Assembly (NCBI GenBank): GCA_963818445.1
Contig: CAWFSG010000010.1
Coordinates: 62,001-126,000, forward strand
DNA from: Prado023 sp963818445
Lineage (GTDB): Bacteria; Actinomycetota; Actinomycetes; S36-B12; CAIYMF01
Direction of reading: 5' to 3'
DNA: 64,000 nt
Both the position numbers and the translations under genes were made by a program. Shown here in pieces: positions 49,710 through 59,353 of the stretch (within the stretch, counting starts at the first letter, position 1; each line of letters opens with the position of its first letter). A model generated the notes under the pieces. That model saw only the letters and a list, made by a program, of their open reading frames with translations. It ran no database searches and had not been told where the DNA came from.

Positions 49710-51602
49710 CTACGGCACCGGCGAGGCCGACAGGCCCGGGTTCCCGTTGGCCGTCCCGCCGCCGCCCGACCCGTCCGCTCCGCCACCATCGGCCGGCACG
49801 CTCGGTGTCGGCGTCGGGGTCGGGGTCGGCGCGGGGGCCTTGGCCAGGGTCAGGGTCACCAAGGAGCCCTTCTTGGCGCTCTCGCCCCCCGTCGGGGTCT
49901 GGTCGACCACCGTCCCGGGCGCGAACTCCGTGGTCTCCACCTCGTTGTCGTAGGCGACCTCGAAGCCCTGGTTGAACAGGGTCGTGCGGGCCTGGGCCTC
50001 GGTGCGGCCCACGACGTTGGGCACCTCGACCTGGGCGTTGGACACCCAGATGTCGACAGCCGAGCCGGCATCCACCGTCTCGTAGGGCGGCGGATCCTGC
50101 CTCAGGACCGTCCCCTCGGGCCGGTCCGAATCCTCCTCGCCGACCTTGCCCAGCGTCAGGCCGGCTTCGGACAGCGCCCGACGGGCGTCGGACTCGGAGC
50201 TGAGGTCGATCAGCTCCGGGACCTGGACCTGCTCCTTGCCCGCCGACACGACGACGTCGACGAGGCTGCCGACCTCGACCAGCTCCCCGCGGCGCGGATC
50301 CTGGCTGATCACGGTGTCCTTCGGCAGGTCGGAGGCCTGGAACTCGGGACCACCGAGGCGCAGGCCGACGTCCACCAACTCGGACTCTGCCTTGGCGACC
50401 GTGAGTCCCTCGAGTGCCGGCACCTCCACGGTGTCCGGGGTGACGGACCCGAGCATCCGCACCCCGAACCACACCCCCACACCCAGGAGCGCGATCACCA
50501 GTGCCGCGATGCCCAGGCCCTTGAGCGCCCCACCCTTGCGTGGCGGCTCGTCCTGGACAGCGGTCATCGGGTCGGTCGTCGCGTAGGAGCCACCCGCACC
50601 ACCCGGGATCACCGGGGGCATCGCGCCGGTGGCCGCCGCGCCGGTCGCTGCCATGGCGGCGGTCGCGTAGGGGTCGACGCCCCCGATCACCGAGGTCGCC
50701 TGGGCGTCTGGCCCAACCACTGGGGGCATGGGCATCACCTGGGTCACCGGGACACCGGCGATCGCCCGCTCCACGTCGGCACGGAACTCCACGGCCGTCT
50801 GGTAGCGCTGGGCGGGATCCTTGGCCAGTGCGCGCGCGAGGATCGGGTCCAGCTGCGCCGGGAGCGTGGGATCCAGGGTGCTGGGCACCGGGGGCGGCTC
50901 GTTGACGTGCGCGAACGCCACCGCCACCGGGGCGTCGGCCATGAACGGGGGCCGCCGGGTGAGCAACTCGAAGAGCACGACGCCGGCCGAGTAGAGATCG
51001 CTGCGCGAGTCCACGGTCTGGCCCTGGGCCTGCTCCGGTGACAGGTAGGCGGCCGTGCCCAGGACGGTCGAGGTGCTGGTCCCGGTGTGCCCGGAGTCGG
51101 CGGTGGCCCGGGCGATGCCGAAGTCCATCACCTTGACCGCCCCGGTGGTGGTCAGCATCACGTTGCCCGGCTTGATGTCACGGTGGACGATGCCGTGCCG
51201 GTGGCTGTAGTCCAGTGCCGCGAGGATGCCGGAGGTGATCTCCAGGGCGCGCTCGGGGACCAGCTTGTTCCCGGAGGCCAGCAGCTCCTTGAGGGTGATC
51301 CCCTCGACCAGCTCCATGACGATGAACGGCACGGTCTCGGCGGTCGGGCCCTCGCCGAGGACGTCCTCGCCGGTGTCGTAGACGGCGACCACGTTGGGGT
51401 GGTTCAGGGAGGCCGCGCTCTGCGCCTCACGGCGGAAGCGCGCCAGGAACGAGGGGTCGCGGGCCAGCTCGGGCTTGAGGATCTTCACGGCCACGCGTCG
51501 ACCCAGGCGCAGGTCGCGGCCCTCGTGGACCTCAGCCATCCCACCGCGGCCGAGCAGCTCGCCCACCTGGTACCGATCGCCCAGCCGGCGCACGTCGCTC
51601 AT
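49710..51602 (-). CDS. pknB: Ser/Thr protein kinase PknB with PASTA domains
   Basis: A 630-residue membrane kinase. The kinase domain (about 10-275) has GRGGMAEV, VAVKIL, HRDIKPGN and DFGIAR. A Pro/Ala/Gly linker and one membrane helix (about 360-385) follow, then four extracytoplasmic PASTA domains that bind peptidoglycan fragments. It ends in a PTPTP/Gly/Ser tail. It phosphorylates growth and division proteins including FhaB partners. ATG 51602 has GGAGAG upstream. A -10-like TAGATT (51695-51700) suggests an internal promoter. Unlike M. tuberculosis, no pknA lies next to it. Confidence 0.93.
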   Translation of the reverse strand: MSDVRRLGDRYQVGELLGRGGMAEVHEGRDLRLGRRVAVKILKPELARDPSFLARFRREAQSAASLNHPNVVAVYDTGEDVLGEGPTAETVPFIVMELVEGITLKELLASGNKLVPERALEITSGILAALDYSHRHGIVHRDIKPGNVMLTTTGAVKVMDFGIARATADSGHTGTSTSTVLGTAAYLSPEQAQGQTVDSRSDLYSAGVVLFELLTRRPPFMADAPVAVAFAHVNEPPPVPSTLDPTLPAQLDPILARALAKDPAQRYQTAVEFRADVERAIAGVPVTQVMPMPPVVGPDAQATSVIGGVDPYATAAMAATGAAATGAMPPVIPGGAGGSYATTDPMTAVQDEPPRKGGALKGLGIAALVIALLGVGVWFGVRMLGSVTPDTVEVPALEGLTVAKAESELVDVGLRLGGPEFQASDLPKDTVISQDPRRGELVEVGSLVDVVVSAGKEQVQVPELIDLSSESDARRALSEAGLTLGKVGEEDSDRPEGTVLRQDPPPYETVDAGSAVDIWVSNAQVEVPNVVGRTEAQARTTLFNQGFEVAYDNEVETTEFAPGTVVDQTPTGGESAKKGSLVTLTLAKAPAPTPTPTPTPSVPADGGGADGSGGGGTANGNPGLSASPVP

Positions 51603-51756
51603 CCGCTCTCCTGTCCTGGCCGTCGCGCGCCGAGCACGCGCCCAGGCCATCCGGATCGGGCCAGCCTGCTCGAACGACCCGCCCACCGGCGCCCAATCTA
51701 CCGCGAAGCAGGCATGCCACCCGGGAGCGCGCACCCCTGCGGCCAGCGCGCCGACC

Positions 51757-53202
51757 TCAGCCGGACAGCACTGCCTGCATCACCGCGCGGGCGATCGGGG
51801 CCGCCAGCAGGTTGCCGCCGACCTCGGGGGCCCCGGACTTCTCGATGGCCACCGCGACCGCCACCTGGGGGTTCGAGGCCGGGGCGAAGGAGATGAACCA
51901 CGCGATGTTCGGCCGGTCCTTGGACGTCTGGGCGGTACCGGTCTTGCCGGCAACCTCGACACCGGGGATCTTCGCGTTCGACCCGGTGCCCCCGTTGACC
52001 ACCCCGACCATCATCGCCGCGAGCTGCGCGGCGTTGTCCGTGGTCATGGCCTGGGCGAACTCGGTCGGGTCGAACGTCTCGAGTGCGTTGAGGTCCGGGG
52101 CAGCGGTCTGGTCCACGAGTCCGGGGCGCATGGTCACGCCCCCATTGCCCACGGCGGCGGCCACCATGGCCATCTGCATCGTGGTGGCGCGCACGTCGAA
52201 CTGCCCGATGGCCGACATCGCGGTCTGCGGCTCGTCCGGGTCGGCCGGGAACCGCGAGGTGGCGGCACGCAGGGGGGTCTCGAAGGACTCGTCGAAGCCG
52301 AACTTCTGGGCCTGGTCGCGCAGGGCGTCGTCGCCGAGCTCGTTGCCCAGCCAGGCGAACGCCGTGTTGCACGAGATCGCCAGGGCGTCGGCGAGGGTGA
52401 TCTCGTCGTTCGGCCCGCAGGGTCCGTCGAAGTAGTTGGGGATCGCGACGCTGGTGCCCGGCGGGGTGTAGGTGGCCGGACCGGGAAGGATGCTGTCCGG
52501 CTCGAACCTGCCCGACTCCAGTGCGGCGGCCGCCGTGACCACCTTGAAGGTGGAACCGGGCGGGTTGGTCTTGGCGATGGGCCGGTTGAGCAGCGGCTTG
52601 TCCGGGTCCTCCTCGAGGGACTTGTAGTAGGCGTTGACCTCCTTGGAGTTGTGCGAGCTCAACTCATTGGGGTCGAACGACGGGCTCTGGGCCTGGGCCA
52701 GGATGCGCCCCGTGCTCGGCTCGATGGCCAGCACCGACCCGACCTTGCCCCTCAGCCCGTCCCACGCTGCCTTCTGCGCCGCCCCGTCGAGAGTCGTCGT
52801 GACCGACCCGCCCTGGATCTCGCGACCCGCGAACAGCTGCTGCATCCGGTCGACGAACAGGCGCGGGTCCTCCCCGGACAGCACCTCGTTCTCGGCCTTC
52901 TCCAGCCCGGTCGCCCCGTAGACGATCGAGTAGAAGCCGGTCGCGGAGGCGAACATCGGCCCGAGGGGGTAGGTGCGCAGGTACTTCAGGTCGTCGTCGG
53001 TCTCCACCGACTCGGCGATGGGCGCCCTGTCGACCAGGATCGGCCCGCGCTCGCGGGAGTACTCGGTGAGCAGGGTGCGCTGGTTGCCGGGCATCGCGTT
53101 GAGCTCGGCGCGCTGGAACACCTGGATTCGGGTCAGCTGCACGAGCAGGGCGACCATCAGGATCAGGAGCCCGAGCGCCAGCCGGTTCAGGGACCTGGTC
53201 AT
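51757..53202 (-). CDS. pbpA: Class B penicillin-binding protein (PbpA)
   Basis: A 481-residue transpeptidase anchored by one N-terminal helix (about 8-28). The PBP dimerisation region is followed by the catalytic domain: STFK (Ser217-Lys220), SCN near 276, and KTGTA near 420. It crosslinks septal or elongation peptidoglycan with its RodA/FtsW partner. Its ATG overlaps the stop of the rodA gene (ATGA). A 154-bp gap with no gene separates it from pknB downstream. Confidence 0.93.
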   Translation of the reverse strand: MTRSLNRLALGLLILMVALLVQLTRIQVFQRAELNAMPGNQRTLLTEYSRERGPILVDRAPIAESVETDDDLKYLRTYPLGPMFASATGFYSIVYGATGLEKAENEVLSGEDPRLFVDRMQQLFAGREIQGGSVTTTLDGAAQKAAWDGLRGKVGSVLAIEPSTGRILAQAQSPSFDPNELSSHNSKEVNAYYKSLEEDPDKPLLNRPIAKTNPPGSTFKVVTAAAALESGRFEPDSILPGPATYTPPGTSVAIPNYFDGPCGPNDEITLADALAISCNTAFAWLGNELGDDALRDQAQKFGFDESFETPLRAATSRFPADPDEPQTAMSAIGQFDVRATTMQMAMVAAAVGNGGVTMRPGLVDQTAAPDLNALETFDPTEFAQAMTTDNAAQLAAMMVGVVNGGTGSNAKIPGVEVAGKTGTAQTSKDRPNIAWFISFAPASNPQVAVAVAIEKSGAPEVGGNLLAAPIARAVMQAVLSG

Positions 53203-54617
53203 GGCACCCGGACCACCTCGGTGGTCGCATCATCCGGGCGGATGATGACCGGATCGGGCCGGCGGACGTGGTCCGACACCCGCAGCAGCAGTCCCAGGAT
53301 GATCCAGTTGGCCAGCAGCGAGGACCCGCCGGCGGACATGAAGGGCGTGGTCAGGCCGGTGTGCGGGATCAGCTTGGTGACCCCACCGAGCACGATGAAG
53401 GTCTGCAGGCCCAGGACGATCGCATATCCGGTGACCAGCAGCGTGCCGAACGGGTCGCGGCTGGCGTGCGCCACGCGCAGCGCCCGCTGGATGAGGATCG
53501 CGAACAGGACGATGACCGCGAAGGCCCCGGCCATCCCGAGCTCCTCGCCCAGGGCGGCGAAGATGAAGTCGCTCTCCGCGAACGGCACCAGCTGCGGGTA
53601 GCCCCGGCCCCAGCCGGTGCCCATCATGCCGCCGTTGGCGAAGCCGAACATCGACTCGACGATCTGGTAGCCCTCGGCGGTCGAGTAGGCGAACGGGTCC
53701 AGCCACACCTTCACCCGGATCTGCACGTGGCTGAAGGCGAGGTAGGCCATCACCGCGCCGAACACCGTGAGCAGGAAGCCCAGGACGATCCACGAGCGGC
53801 GACCCGTGGCCACGTACAGCAGCCCCACGAACAGCCCGAAGAACATGGCCGCCGTGCCCAGGTCGCGCTGGAAGACGACGATCCCCATGGCGATCGCCCA
53901 GGCCACGAGGATCGGGCCGAGGTCCCGGCCCCGGGGGATGCCCAGACCCAGCACCTTGTGCCGGACCAGGGACAACGACTCCCGGGTCAGCACGAGGTAC
54001 GAGGCGAAGAAGATCGTCAGCAGGACCTTGGCCAGCTCCGCGGGCTGGAACGTGAACGGCCCCACCTGGATCCAGAGGTTGGCTCCCCGGATCGTGAGGC
54101 CCAGGCCCGGCACCATCGGCAGCAGGAGCAGGATCAGCCCGGCCAGGCCGATGAGGTAGGTGTAGCGACGCAGGTTGCGATGGTCGCGCACGATCACCAG
54201 CACCAGGGCGCAGGCCACCACCCCGACGGCCATCCAGATCGCCTGCTGCACCGCCACCGAGTCGGGGATCTGCACCCCCTTGGCCGCAGCCCGCTTCGCA
54301 TCGGCGATGTCCAGGCGGCCGATCATGGCGATGCCCAGCACGTTCAGCGCGGCAGCGGCCGGGAGCATGACCGGGTCGGCGTAGGGAGCGAACCAGCGCA
54401 CGACGAGGTGGATGCCCAGCAGGCACACCCCCTCGATGATCACGATGGTGCGCACGTCGGCAACGACCTCGCCGGCCGCGCCCTCGCTGGCCAGGACCAG
54501 CGCCAGGGCCCCGAGGAGCCACACGAGCACCAGGAGCGCGAGCTCGGTGTTGCGCCGGGTCGGCTGGGTGGAGGCCGCGCTGGACTGCGCGGCTCCGGGG
54601 ATGACGGCGGCCGTCAC
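53199..54617 (-). CDS. rodA: SEDS-family peptidoglycan polymerase (RodA/FtsW)
   Basis: A 472-residue membrane protein with about twelve helices, including PMVPGLGLTIRGANLWIQVG, FQPAELAKVLLTIFFASYLV and GLTTPFMSAGGSSLLANWI, typical of SEDS proteins. It polymerises lipid II and works with the adjacent PbpA. It starts with GTG 54617, overlapping the pstP stop by four bases (GTGA), and its own stop overlaps the pbpA start. The order matches M. tuberculosis pstP-rodA-pbpA. Confidence 0.92.
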   Translation of the reverse strand: MTAAVIPGAAQSSAASTQPTRRNTELALLVLVWLLGALALVLASEGAAGEVVADVRTIVIIEGVCLLGIHLVVRWFAPYADPVMLPAAAALNVLGIAMIGRLDIADAKRAAAKGVQIPDSVAVQQAIWMAVGVVACALVLVIVRDHRNLRRYTYLIGLAGLILLLLPMVPGLGLTIRGANLWIQVGPFTFQPAELAKVLLTIFFASYLVLTRESLSLVRHKVLGLGIPRGRDLGPILVAWAIAMGIVVFQRDLGTAAMFFGLFVGLLYVATGRRSWIVLGFLLTVFGAVMAYLAFSHVQIRVKVWLDPFAYSTAEGYQIVESMFGFANGGMMGTGWGRGYPQLVPFAESDFIFAALGEELGMAGAFAVIVLFAILIQRALRVAHASRDPFGTLLVTGYAIVLGLQTFIVLGGVTKLIPHTGLTTPFMSAGGSSLLANWIILGLLLRVSDHVRRPDPVIIRPDDATTEVVRVP

Positions 54618-56209
54618 TGGGCCGTCCCGGGGGTTGCGGTCGGCACGGGCGCCGTGGGAGTGGCGCTGGGCAGGGTGGTCCCGGATCCCGTGCCGGGCGC
54701 GACGATGGGGCACCCGAGCGGGGCCTGGGCCGACGAGCACGCCGCGGACTTGGCCTCGAGGTCCGTGACGATCCGCTGCGCCTCGGCCTCGGTGGCCGCG
54801 TCGATCGTGCCCGTGAGCTGGGCCTGGTCGTAGTAGGGCAGCGTGCCCACCGGCAGCGCGGTGCGCGTCACGACCCGGTTCAGGGGCACACCGGCCACCT
54901 GCTGCGGGATGCCCTGGTGGATGGTGACGAACCCGGCGTTGGGGCCGACGAACCACTGCGAGCTCAGCCACCACAGGAAGCCCAGGGCGCCGATCAGGAG
55001 GACCCCGATGACCGCGGTGGCCGCTGCGACGCCCCGCCAGTGCCGGCGGAGCCAGCCGGGCTGAGCCTGCGGGGCCACGTCGGGCGGCGCAGCCTCGGCC
55101 ATGACGACTGCGGACGCGCCCACGGGCAGGTCGCCGGCCGCCATCGCGGCGCCGATCGATCCCGGCGAGGGTGGGTCGGACGGGGAGGCCTCGACCCGAT
55201 CGGCATCCGACCCGGGCGTGCCGGGCGGGGCCCCGTCGGCGGCCTCGTCCAGGTCCTCGGGCTCGTCGGGGGATCCCGAGCGGGACCTGGACTGGCTGCG
55301 GGCCGCAAGGCCGCCGGCCACGGCAGGTCCACCCCGGGAGCCGGTCGGATCGGTGCCGTCGTCCCCGGGACCGACGTCGTCGGGGAACAACAGCCCGGGA
55401 AGGGCCGCGCGGTTGCGCCGGTCACCGGCCGCACCGACGACGACCGGCCCACCCAGGGCCGACTCCAGGTCGTGGTCGGCGTCGGCGACCTCGATCACGT
55501 CGGCGATGACCGCCGTCACGTTGTCCGGGGCGCCGGCAGCCAGGGCCCTGTCGACCAGCTCGGTGACGGCGGCGGTCGGATCCGGGACCTGGGCCAGCAC
55601 GCGCGCGATGTCGGAGTCGTCCACGACTCCCGACAGGCCGTCGCTGCAGAGCAGGTACCGGTCCCCGACCTGCGCCTCACGGATGGACGTCTCACCCTCC
55701 GGGACGCCGGTCCCGTCGATGGCCCGCAGGATCAGGTTCCGCTTGGGATGGGTGCGCGCCTCGTCCGCGGTGATCCGACCGGCGTCGATCAGGGTCTGGA
55801 CGTAGGTGTGGTCGTGGGTGATCTGGCTGAGCTCACCGTCGCGCAGCAGGTAGGCCCGGGAGTCCCCGATGTGGATCAGGGCGATCCGCCCTCCGCGCCA
55901 GAGCACCGCCGTCAGGGTGGTCCCCATGCCTGCCCGGGAGGGGTCGGCCTCGATGAACTGGGCGATCCGCTCGGCCGAGGTGAGCATGGCGTCGTCGAGG
56001 GCGGTCAGGACGTCGCCCGCGGGCAGGTCCTCGGAGTCCAGCTCGGCAAGGGTGGCGACCGCGGTCGAGCTCGCGAGCTCCCCGGCTGCGTGCCCGCCCA
56101 TCCCGTCGGCGACGACCAGCAGGGTCCGCCCGGCGTAGCCCGAGTCCTCGTTCTCGCGGCGCACCATGCCCACGTCGGACTTCGCCGCGTACCGCAGGAA
56201 CTGTGTCAT
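54614..56209 (-). CDS. pstP: PP2C-family Ser/Thr phosphatase PstP
   Basis: A 531-residue protein. The N-terminal PP2C domain (about 1-240) has RRENEDS, VVADGMGGHAAGE, IGDSRAYL, TVTAV-like DNVTAVIADV and metal-binding Asp residues. A long Asp/Pro/Ser-rich linker follows, then one membrane helix (about 400-425, TAVIGVLLIGALGFLWWL) and an extracytoplasmic C-terminus of about 100 residues. It reverses PknB phosphorylation. It follows fhaB by 9 bp and overlaps rodA, so the cluster is one operon. Confidence 0.92.
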   Translation of the reverse strand: MTQFLRYAAKSDVGMVRRENEDSGYAGRTLLVVADGMGGHAAGELASSTAVATLAELDSEDLPAGDVLTALDDAMLTSAERIAQFIEADPSRAGMGTTLTAVLWRGGRIALIHIGDSRAYLLRDGELSQITHDHTYVQTLIDAGRITADEARTHPKRNLILRAIDGTGVPEGETSIREAQVGDRYLLCSDGLSGVVDDSDIARVLAQVPDPTAAVTELVDRALAAGAPDNVTAVIADVIEVADADHDLESALGGPVVVGAAGDRRNRAALPGLLFPDDVGPGDDGTDPTGSRGGPAVAGGLAARSQSRSRSGSPDEPEDLDEAADGAPPGTPGSDADRVEASPSDPPSPGSIGAAMAAGDLPVGASAVVMAEAAPPDVAPQAQPGWLRRHWRGVAAATAVIGVLLIGALGFLWWLSSQWFVGPNAGFVTIHQGIPQQVAGVPLNRVVTRTALPVGTLPYYDQAQLTGTIDAATEAEAQRIVTDLEAKSAACSSAQAPLGCPIVAPGTGSGTTLPSATPTAPVPTATPGTAQ

Positions 56210-56218
56210 CGGCTCGCC

Positions 56219-56726
56219 CTACCGCTGCAGCTGCAGGGTCGTGCGGCCGACGCGCACCTTGGCGCCGACGCGCAGCACGGTGGGTCCGGTGATCCGCGTG
56301 CGATCGATCCAGGTGCCGTTCGTCGACCCGAGGTCCTCGACGATCCACTGGCCGTCGGAGGGGAAGAACCGCGCGTGGCGGCTGGAGGAGTAGTCGTCCT
56401 GGAGCACGAGCGTGGAGTCGGCCGCCCGGCCCACCGTGATCGGCGAGGTGCCCAACGGGATGACCGTGCCCGCGAGCTCGCCCTCCACGACGGCGAGCTT
56501 GCGCGGGGTCGACGAGCTGCGCGCCGCTGCCCGCTGCCTGGGCTGGGGCGGCACCGCAGGGGTGCTCGAGGTGGGCAGGCCCGGCACCGGACGGCTGGCC
56601 GGCTGCGGACGCGCCTCCTTCGGGGCCGCGAGGTCGCGGCGCAGGACCAGGACGATCGCGAACACCGCCAAGCCACAGCGCGGCCAGGAAGCCGAACCGC
56701 ATCAGGGTGATCGCGAACTCAGACAC
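56219..56726 (-). CDS. fhaB: FHA-domain protein FhaB (FipA), frameshifted
   Basis: The N-terminus MSEFAITLMRFGFLAALWL is a membrane helix followed, in another frame, by AVFAIVLVLRRDL, a Pro/Ala linker and an FHA domain (VGRAADSTLVLQDDYSSSRH and EDLGSTNGTWIDRTRI). An extra base near 56670 splits the two; removing it restores a normal FhaB of about 168 residues. FhaB binds phosphothreonine on PknB targets and links them to cell division. It lies between fhaA and pstP, 3 and 9 bp away. The indel is probably an assembly error. Confidence 0.9.
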
Positions 56727-56729
56727 GCC

Positions 56730-57407
56730 TCACCTGGCCCGGTAGGTCAGCGTCGTCGTCCCGAGCTGGATCCGGGACCCATCGGTGAGCACCACGCTGG
56801 CCACCATCCGACCGTCGACCAGGGTTCCGTTGGTCGATCCGAGGTCGCGCAGGGTCACGTCGGTCCCGAGGGTGATCTCGGCGTGGTGCCGGGAGACCCC
56901 GGGGTCGTCGATGCGGATGTCGACATCGGTGCCGCGACCCAGCTTGGTGACCGCGTGCAGCGGGTAGGTGATGCCGTCCACCTCGAGGTGCGGCTCACCG
57001 CTGACGTCGACCGGGATCACCGCGTCGGGTTGCCCACCGGGGCGGACCTCGGAGCGGATCCGGAACACGCCCGTCCCCAGGGAGTCGTCCTGGGCCAGCG
57101 ACACCTCGGCGGCACCGACGAAGGCGTAGCGCTGCTGCTGGGCGTACTCGCGCACGAGGCTGGCGAGCTCGTCGTTGACGGTCTCCTCGAACGCGCACAG
57201 GCGCTCGAAGTCCGCAGCCGACAGCTCGACGACGAAGATGTTGGGCACGACGGTGCGCGCGCGGCTGACGACGGTGGCACGGTCGTCGAGCTCGCGCTGC
57301 AGTCCCGCGGCGATCTCGACGGGCTGCACCTCGGACTTGAAGGCCTTCGCGAACGCGCCGTTGACCATGCGATCCAACTTCTTCTCGAAGTTGTCGAGCA
57401 TCCCCAC
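56730..57407 (-). CDS. fhaA: FHA-domain protein FhaA (DUF3662 plus FHA)
   Basis: A 225-residue cytosolic protein. The N-terminal DUF3662 domain (LDNFEKKLDRMVNGAFAKAF) is followed almost directly by a C-terminal FHA domain (LGRGTDVDIRIDDPGVSRHH, DLGSTNGTLVDGR). M. tuberculosis FhaA (about 527 residues) has a long linker between them that is absent here. It binds phosphorylated cell-wall proteins such as the lipid II flippase. GTG 57407 is preferred because AAGGAGG lies exactly 6 nt upstream; ATG 57401 is the alternative. First gene of the kinase/phosphatase operon. Confidence 0.9.
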   Translation of the reverse strand: MGMLDNFEKKLDRMVNGAFAKAFKSEVQPVEIAAGLQRELDDRATVVSRARTVVPNIFVVELSAADFERLCAFEETVNDELASLVREYAQQQRYAFVGAAEVSLAQDDSLGTGVFRIRSEVRPGGQPDAVIPVDVSGEPHLEVDGITYPLHAVTKLGRGTDVDIRIDDPGVSRHHAEITLGTDVTLRDLGSTNGTLVDGRMVASVVLTDGSRIQLGTTTLTYRAR

Positions 57408-57478
57408 CGGCCACCTCCTTCCGCTCGTGTGCATACGAGCCCGCCCCCAGGGCAGACGGCACCGGCAATGGCCCGATC

Positions 57479-58919
57479 TTAGCCACGCACCGCCGCAGGC
57501 CGCAGGCTCCACGCGCTGGTCGCGGCGAGCAGCAGCCCGACCCCGATCCACAGCGGTGGGGCGACGCCATCGGTGGGGGCCGTGAAGGCCGTCAGGCAGA
57601 TCCCGCTGACCAGGGCAACGTTGAGGCCGACGTCATAGAGCGAGAAGACCCGGCCCCGGTAGCCCTCCTCGATGTCCTGCTGCAGGACCGTGTCACCGGC
57701 GATCTTCACCGTCTGGCCGGAGAAGCCCATCGTCAGTGATCCGATGGCCATGAGGAGCAGCTGCTGCGAGGCGAAGCTCAGGGGCGCCACCACCGCCGCG
57801 GCTGAACAGGGTCATGGCCGACCACGGGGCCAGGCCGATCCGTCGGACGACGCGGGGCGCGCTCACCGCGGCCAGGAAGCTGCCCAGCGAGGCCCCGGCC
57901 GCCGTGAGCGCGAAGTCCGCGAGGGCGGCGTCGGTGGCGTCGGCAGGGTTCATGGTGTTGCGGACCAGGAGCAGGGTGTCCACCAGCAGGGCGCCGAATG
58001 CCACCCGGTGGGCCATCACCACGGCCATCCCGCGACGGGCCCGCGGCCGGTGGTGGACATGCACGACGCCCGCGACCATGCCGCGCACGACCGCCAGGAG
58101 GTCCGAGGTCAGGGACGCCAACCGCGCCTCCCCGGCCTGCGGACCAAGATCCCGACGCGGGATCCGGGTGGCGATGACGGCCGAGACCAGCAGCCCGGCC
58201 GCCACCAGCAGGATCAGCCGACTCGCCCCGTCGGGGCCGAGCAGGGGCATCAGCAGCAGGCCCGTGACGGTGGCGATCGCAGCTGCGATCGTGCCGGCGG
58301 TGGGGAAGAGGGCGTTGGCCGTGACCAGGTGGGCCGGGGCCACGACCAGGGGCAATCCGGCGGACAGGCCCGCCAGCCACAGCCGGCCGATGCCCATCGT
58401 GACCAGCACCGCGGTCCCCAGGTCCAGTCCATCGCGACCGGCAGCCACCATCAGGGCGATCCCGATCATCACCGTGCCCCGGGCCAGGTTGGCCACGACC
58501 AGCACCCGCGCCCGGTTCCAGCGGTCCAGGAAGACCCCGGTGAAGGGGCCGAGCAGGGAGTAGGGCAGGAGCAGCAGCGCGAAGGCGGCGGCGACCTGAC
58601 CGGCGGTGGCCTGGCGCTCGGGGGAGAACAGGACGAAGGAGCCCAGGGCCGCCTGGAGCAGGCCGTCGGAGGCCTGGCCGGTCAGCCGGGTGGCCAGCAG
58701 CCGCCGCGAGTTGGGCGTCTCCAGGACGGGCCAGCGCACCCCGGTCGCGTCCTGCGGGGGGCGAGCGGCGGGCGCTGGCATGCCGGGGGACGCGGCGGCA
58801 GGCACGGCGGTCGGGATGGGCTCGGACGAGGCGGGACGCAAGGTCGGCTCGGGCAGGCCGCCGGCCGCCGGCAGCGCCGGATCGCTCGGTTCGGCGCCGG
58901 GGCCCATGTTCCGCAGCAT
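57479..58919 (-). CDS. MFS transporter, frameshifted
   Basis: A long Pro/Ala-rich N-terminus (to about residue 70) is followed by about twelve membrane segments. Motifs include LLLLPYSLLGPFTGVFLDRW (MFS loop 2-3) and a final VGLLLAATSAW. The frame breaks after APWSAMTLFS; dropping one base near 57800 gives SAAVVAPLSFASQQLLL and an intact C-terminal half. The substrate is unknown. ATG 58919 is a tentative start without a clear ribosome-binding site; 58907 is possible. The 3' end is 71 bp upstream of fhaA. Confidence 0.75.
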
Positions 58920-59040
58920 GCCCGTTCCGGGCCGTCGCCGTCCACAGGCGCGCAGAACCAGGGGCGGCGAACGACGCTGCCGGGCCGGGGGAGTCAGCGG
59001 GCAGGCGGGACGTCCGCAGGCGCGAACGGGCGGGCGGGCC

Positions 59041-59046
59041 GACACT
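59041..59046 (+). promoter_or_regulatory. -10 hexamer GACACT for the 55-residue gene
   Basis: GACACT ends 6 nt before ATG 59053, leaderless pattern. Confidence 0.45.
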
Positions 59047-59052
59047 GGGGAC

Positions 59053-59220
59053 ATGGACCTGACGTGGGCCGAGGGGGTCCGGGCAGCGGTGCTCAGCGGG
59101 GACGGCGACGCACTTGCCCGGCTGTTCGAGGCTGCGGTCGCGGTCGAGGGCCGCGCGGGCGCCTCGCGCTCGTGGCTGGATGCGATCTCCGCATTCGACG
59201 CCGACGCCGTGACCGGCTGA
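59053..59220 (+). CDS. Small hypothetical protein
   Basis: A 55-residue, Ala/Asp-rich, probably helical protein: MDLTWAEGVRAAVLSGDGDA, then LARLFEAAVAVEGRAG and a W-containing end, SWLDAISAFDADAVTG. I do not recognise a family. Codon use and third-position GC match the neighbours, and the leaderless -10 (59041-59046) supports expression. It is divergent from the MFS gene and convergent with ino1. Confidence 0.55.
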   Translation: MDLTWAEGVRAAVLSGDGDALARLFEAAVAVEGRAGASRSWLDAISAFDADAVTG

Positions 59221-59293
59221 CCGCGCAGGACGCGCGGACGCGCGACGTCGGCCCGGGACGACCCGTACGGGCGCGACCTCGGCCCCGGGACAG

Positions 59294-59330
59294 CGAGAAG
59301 GGCCCCGGGGTGATCCCGGAGCCCTTCTCG
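59294..59330 (-). terminator. Hairpin between small gene and ino1
   Basis: CGAGAAGGGC (59294-59303) and GCCCTTCTCG (59321-59330) form a perfect 10-bp stem with an inner GC-rich extension. It is 24 nt past the ino1 stop and could serve both convergent genes. Confidence 0.7.
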
Positions 59331-59353
59331 AGCGGTCTACCTGCGGATCAGCC

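Noticed and set aside
51394..53601. Plus-strand 735-codon frame opposite pbpA/rodA
   Set aside because: Antisense shadow; low-complexity Gly/Arg/Val composition without domains.
53230..54833. Long frames on both strands over rodA
   Set aside because: Shadows of the SEDS gene, which has the conserved motifs and operon overlaps.
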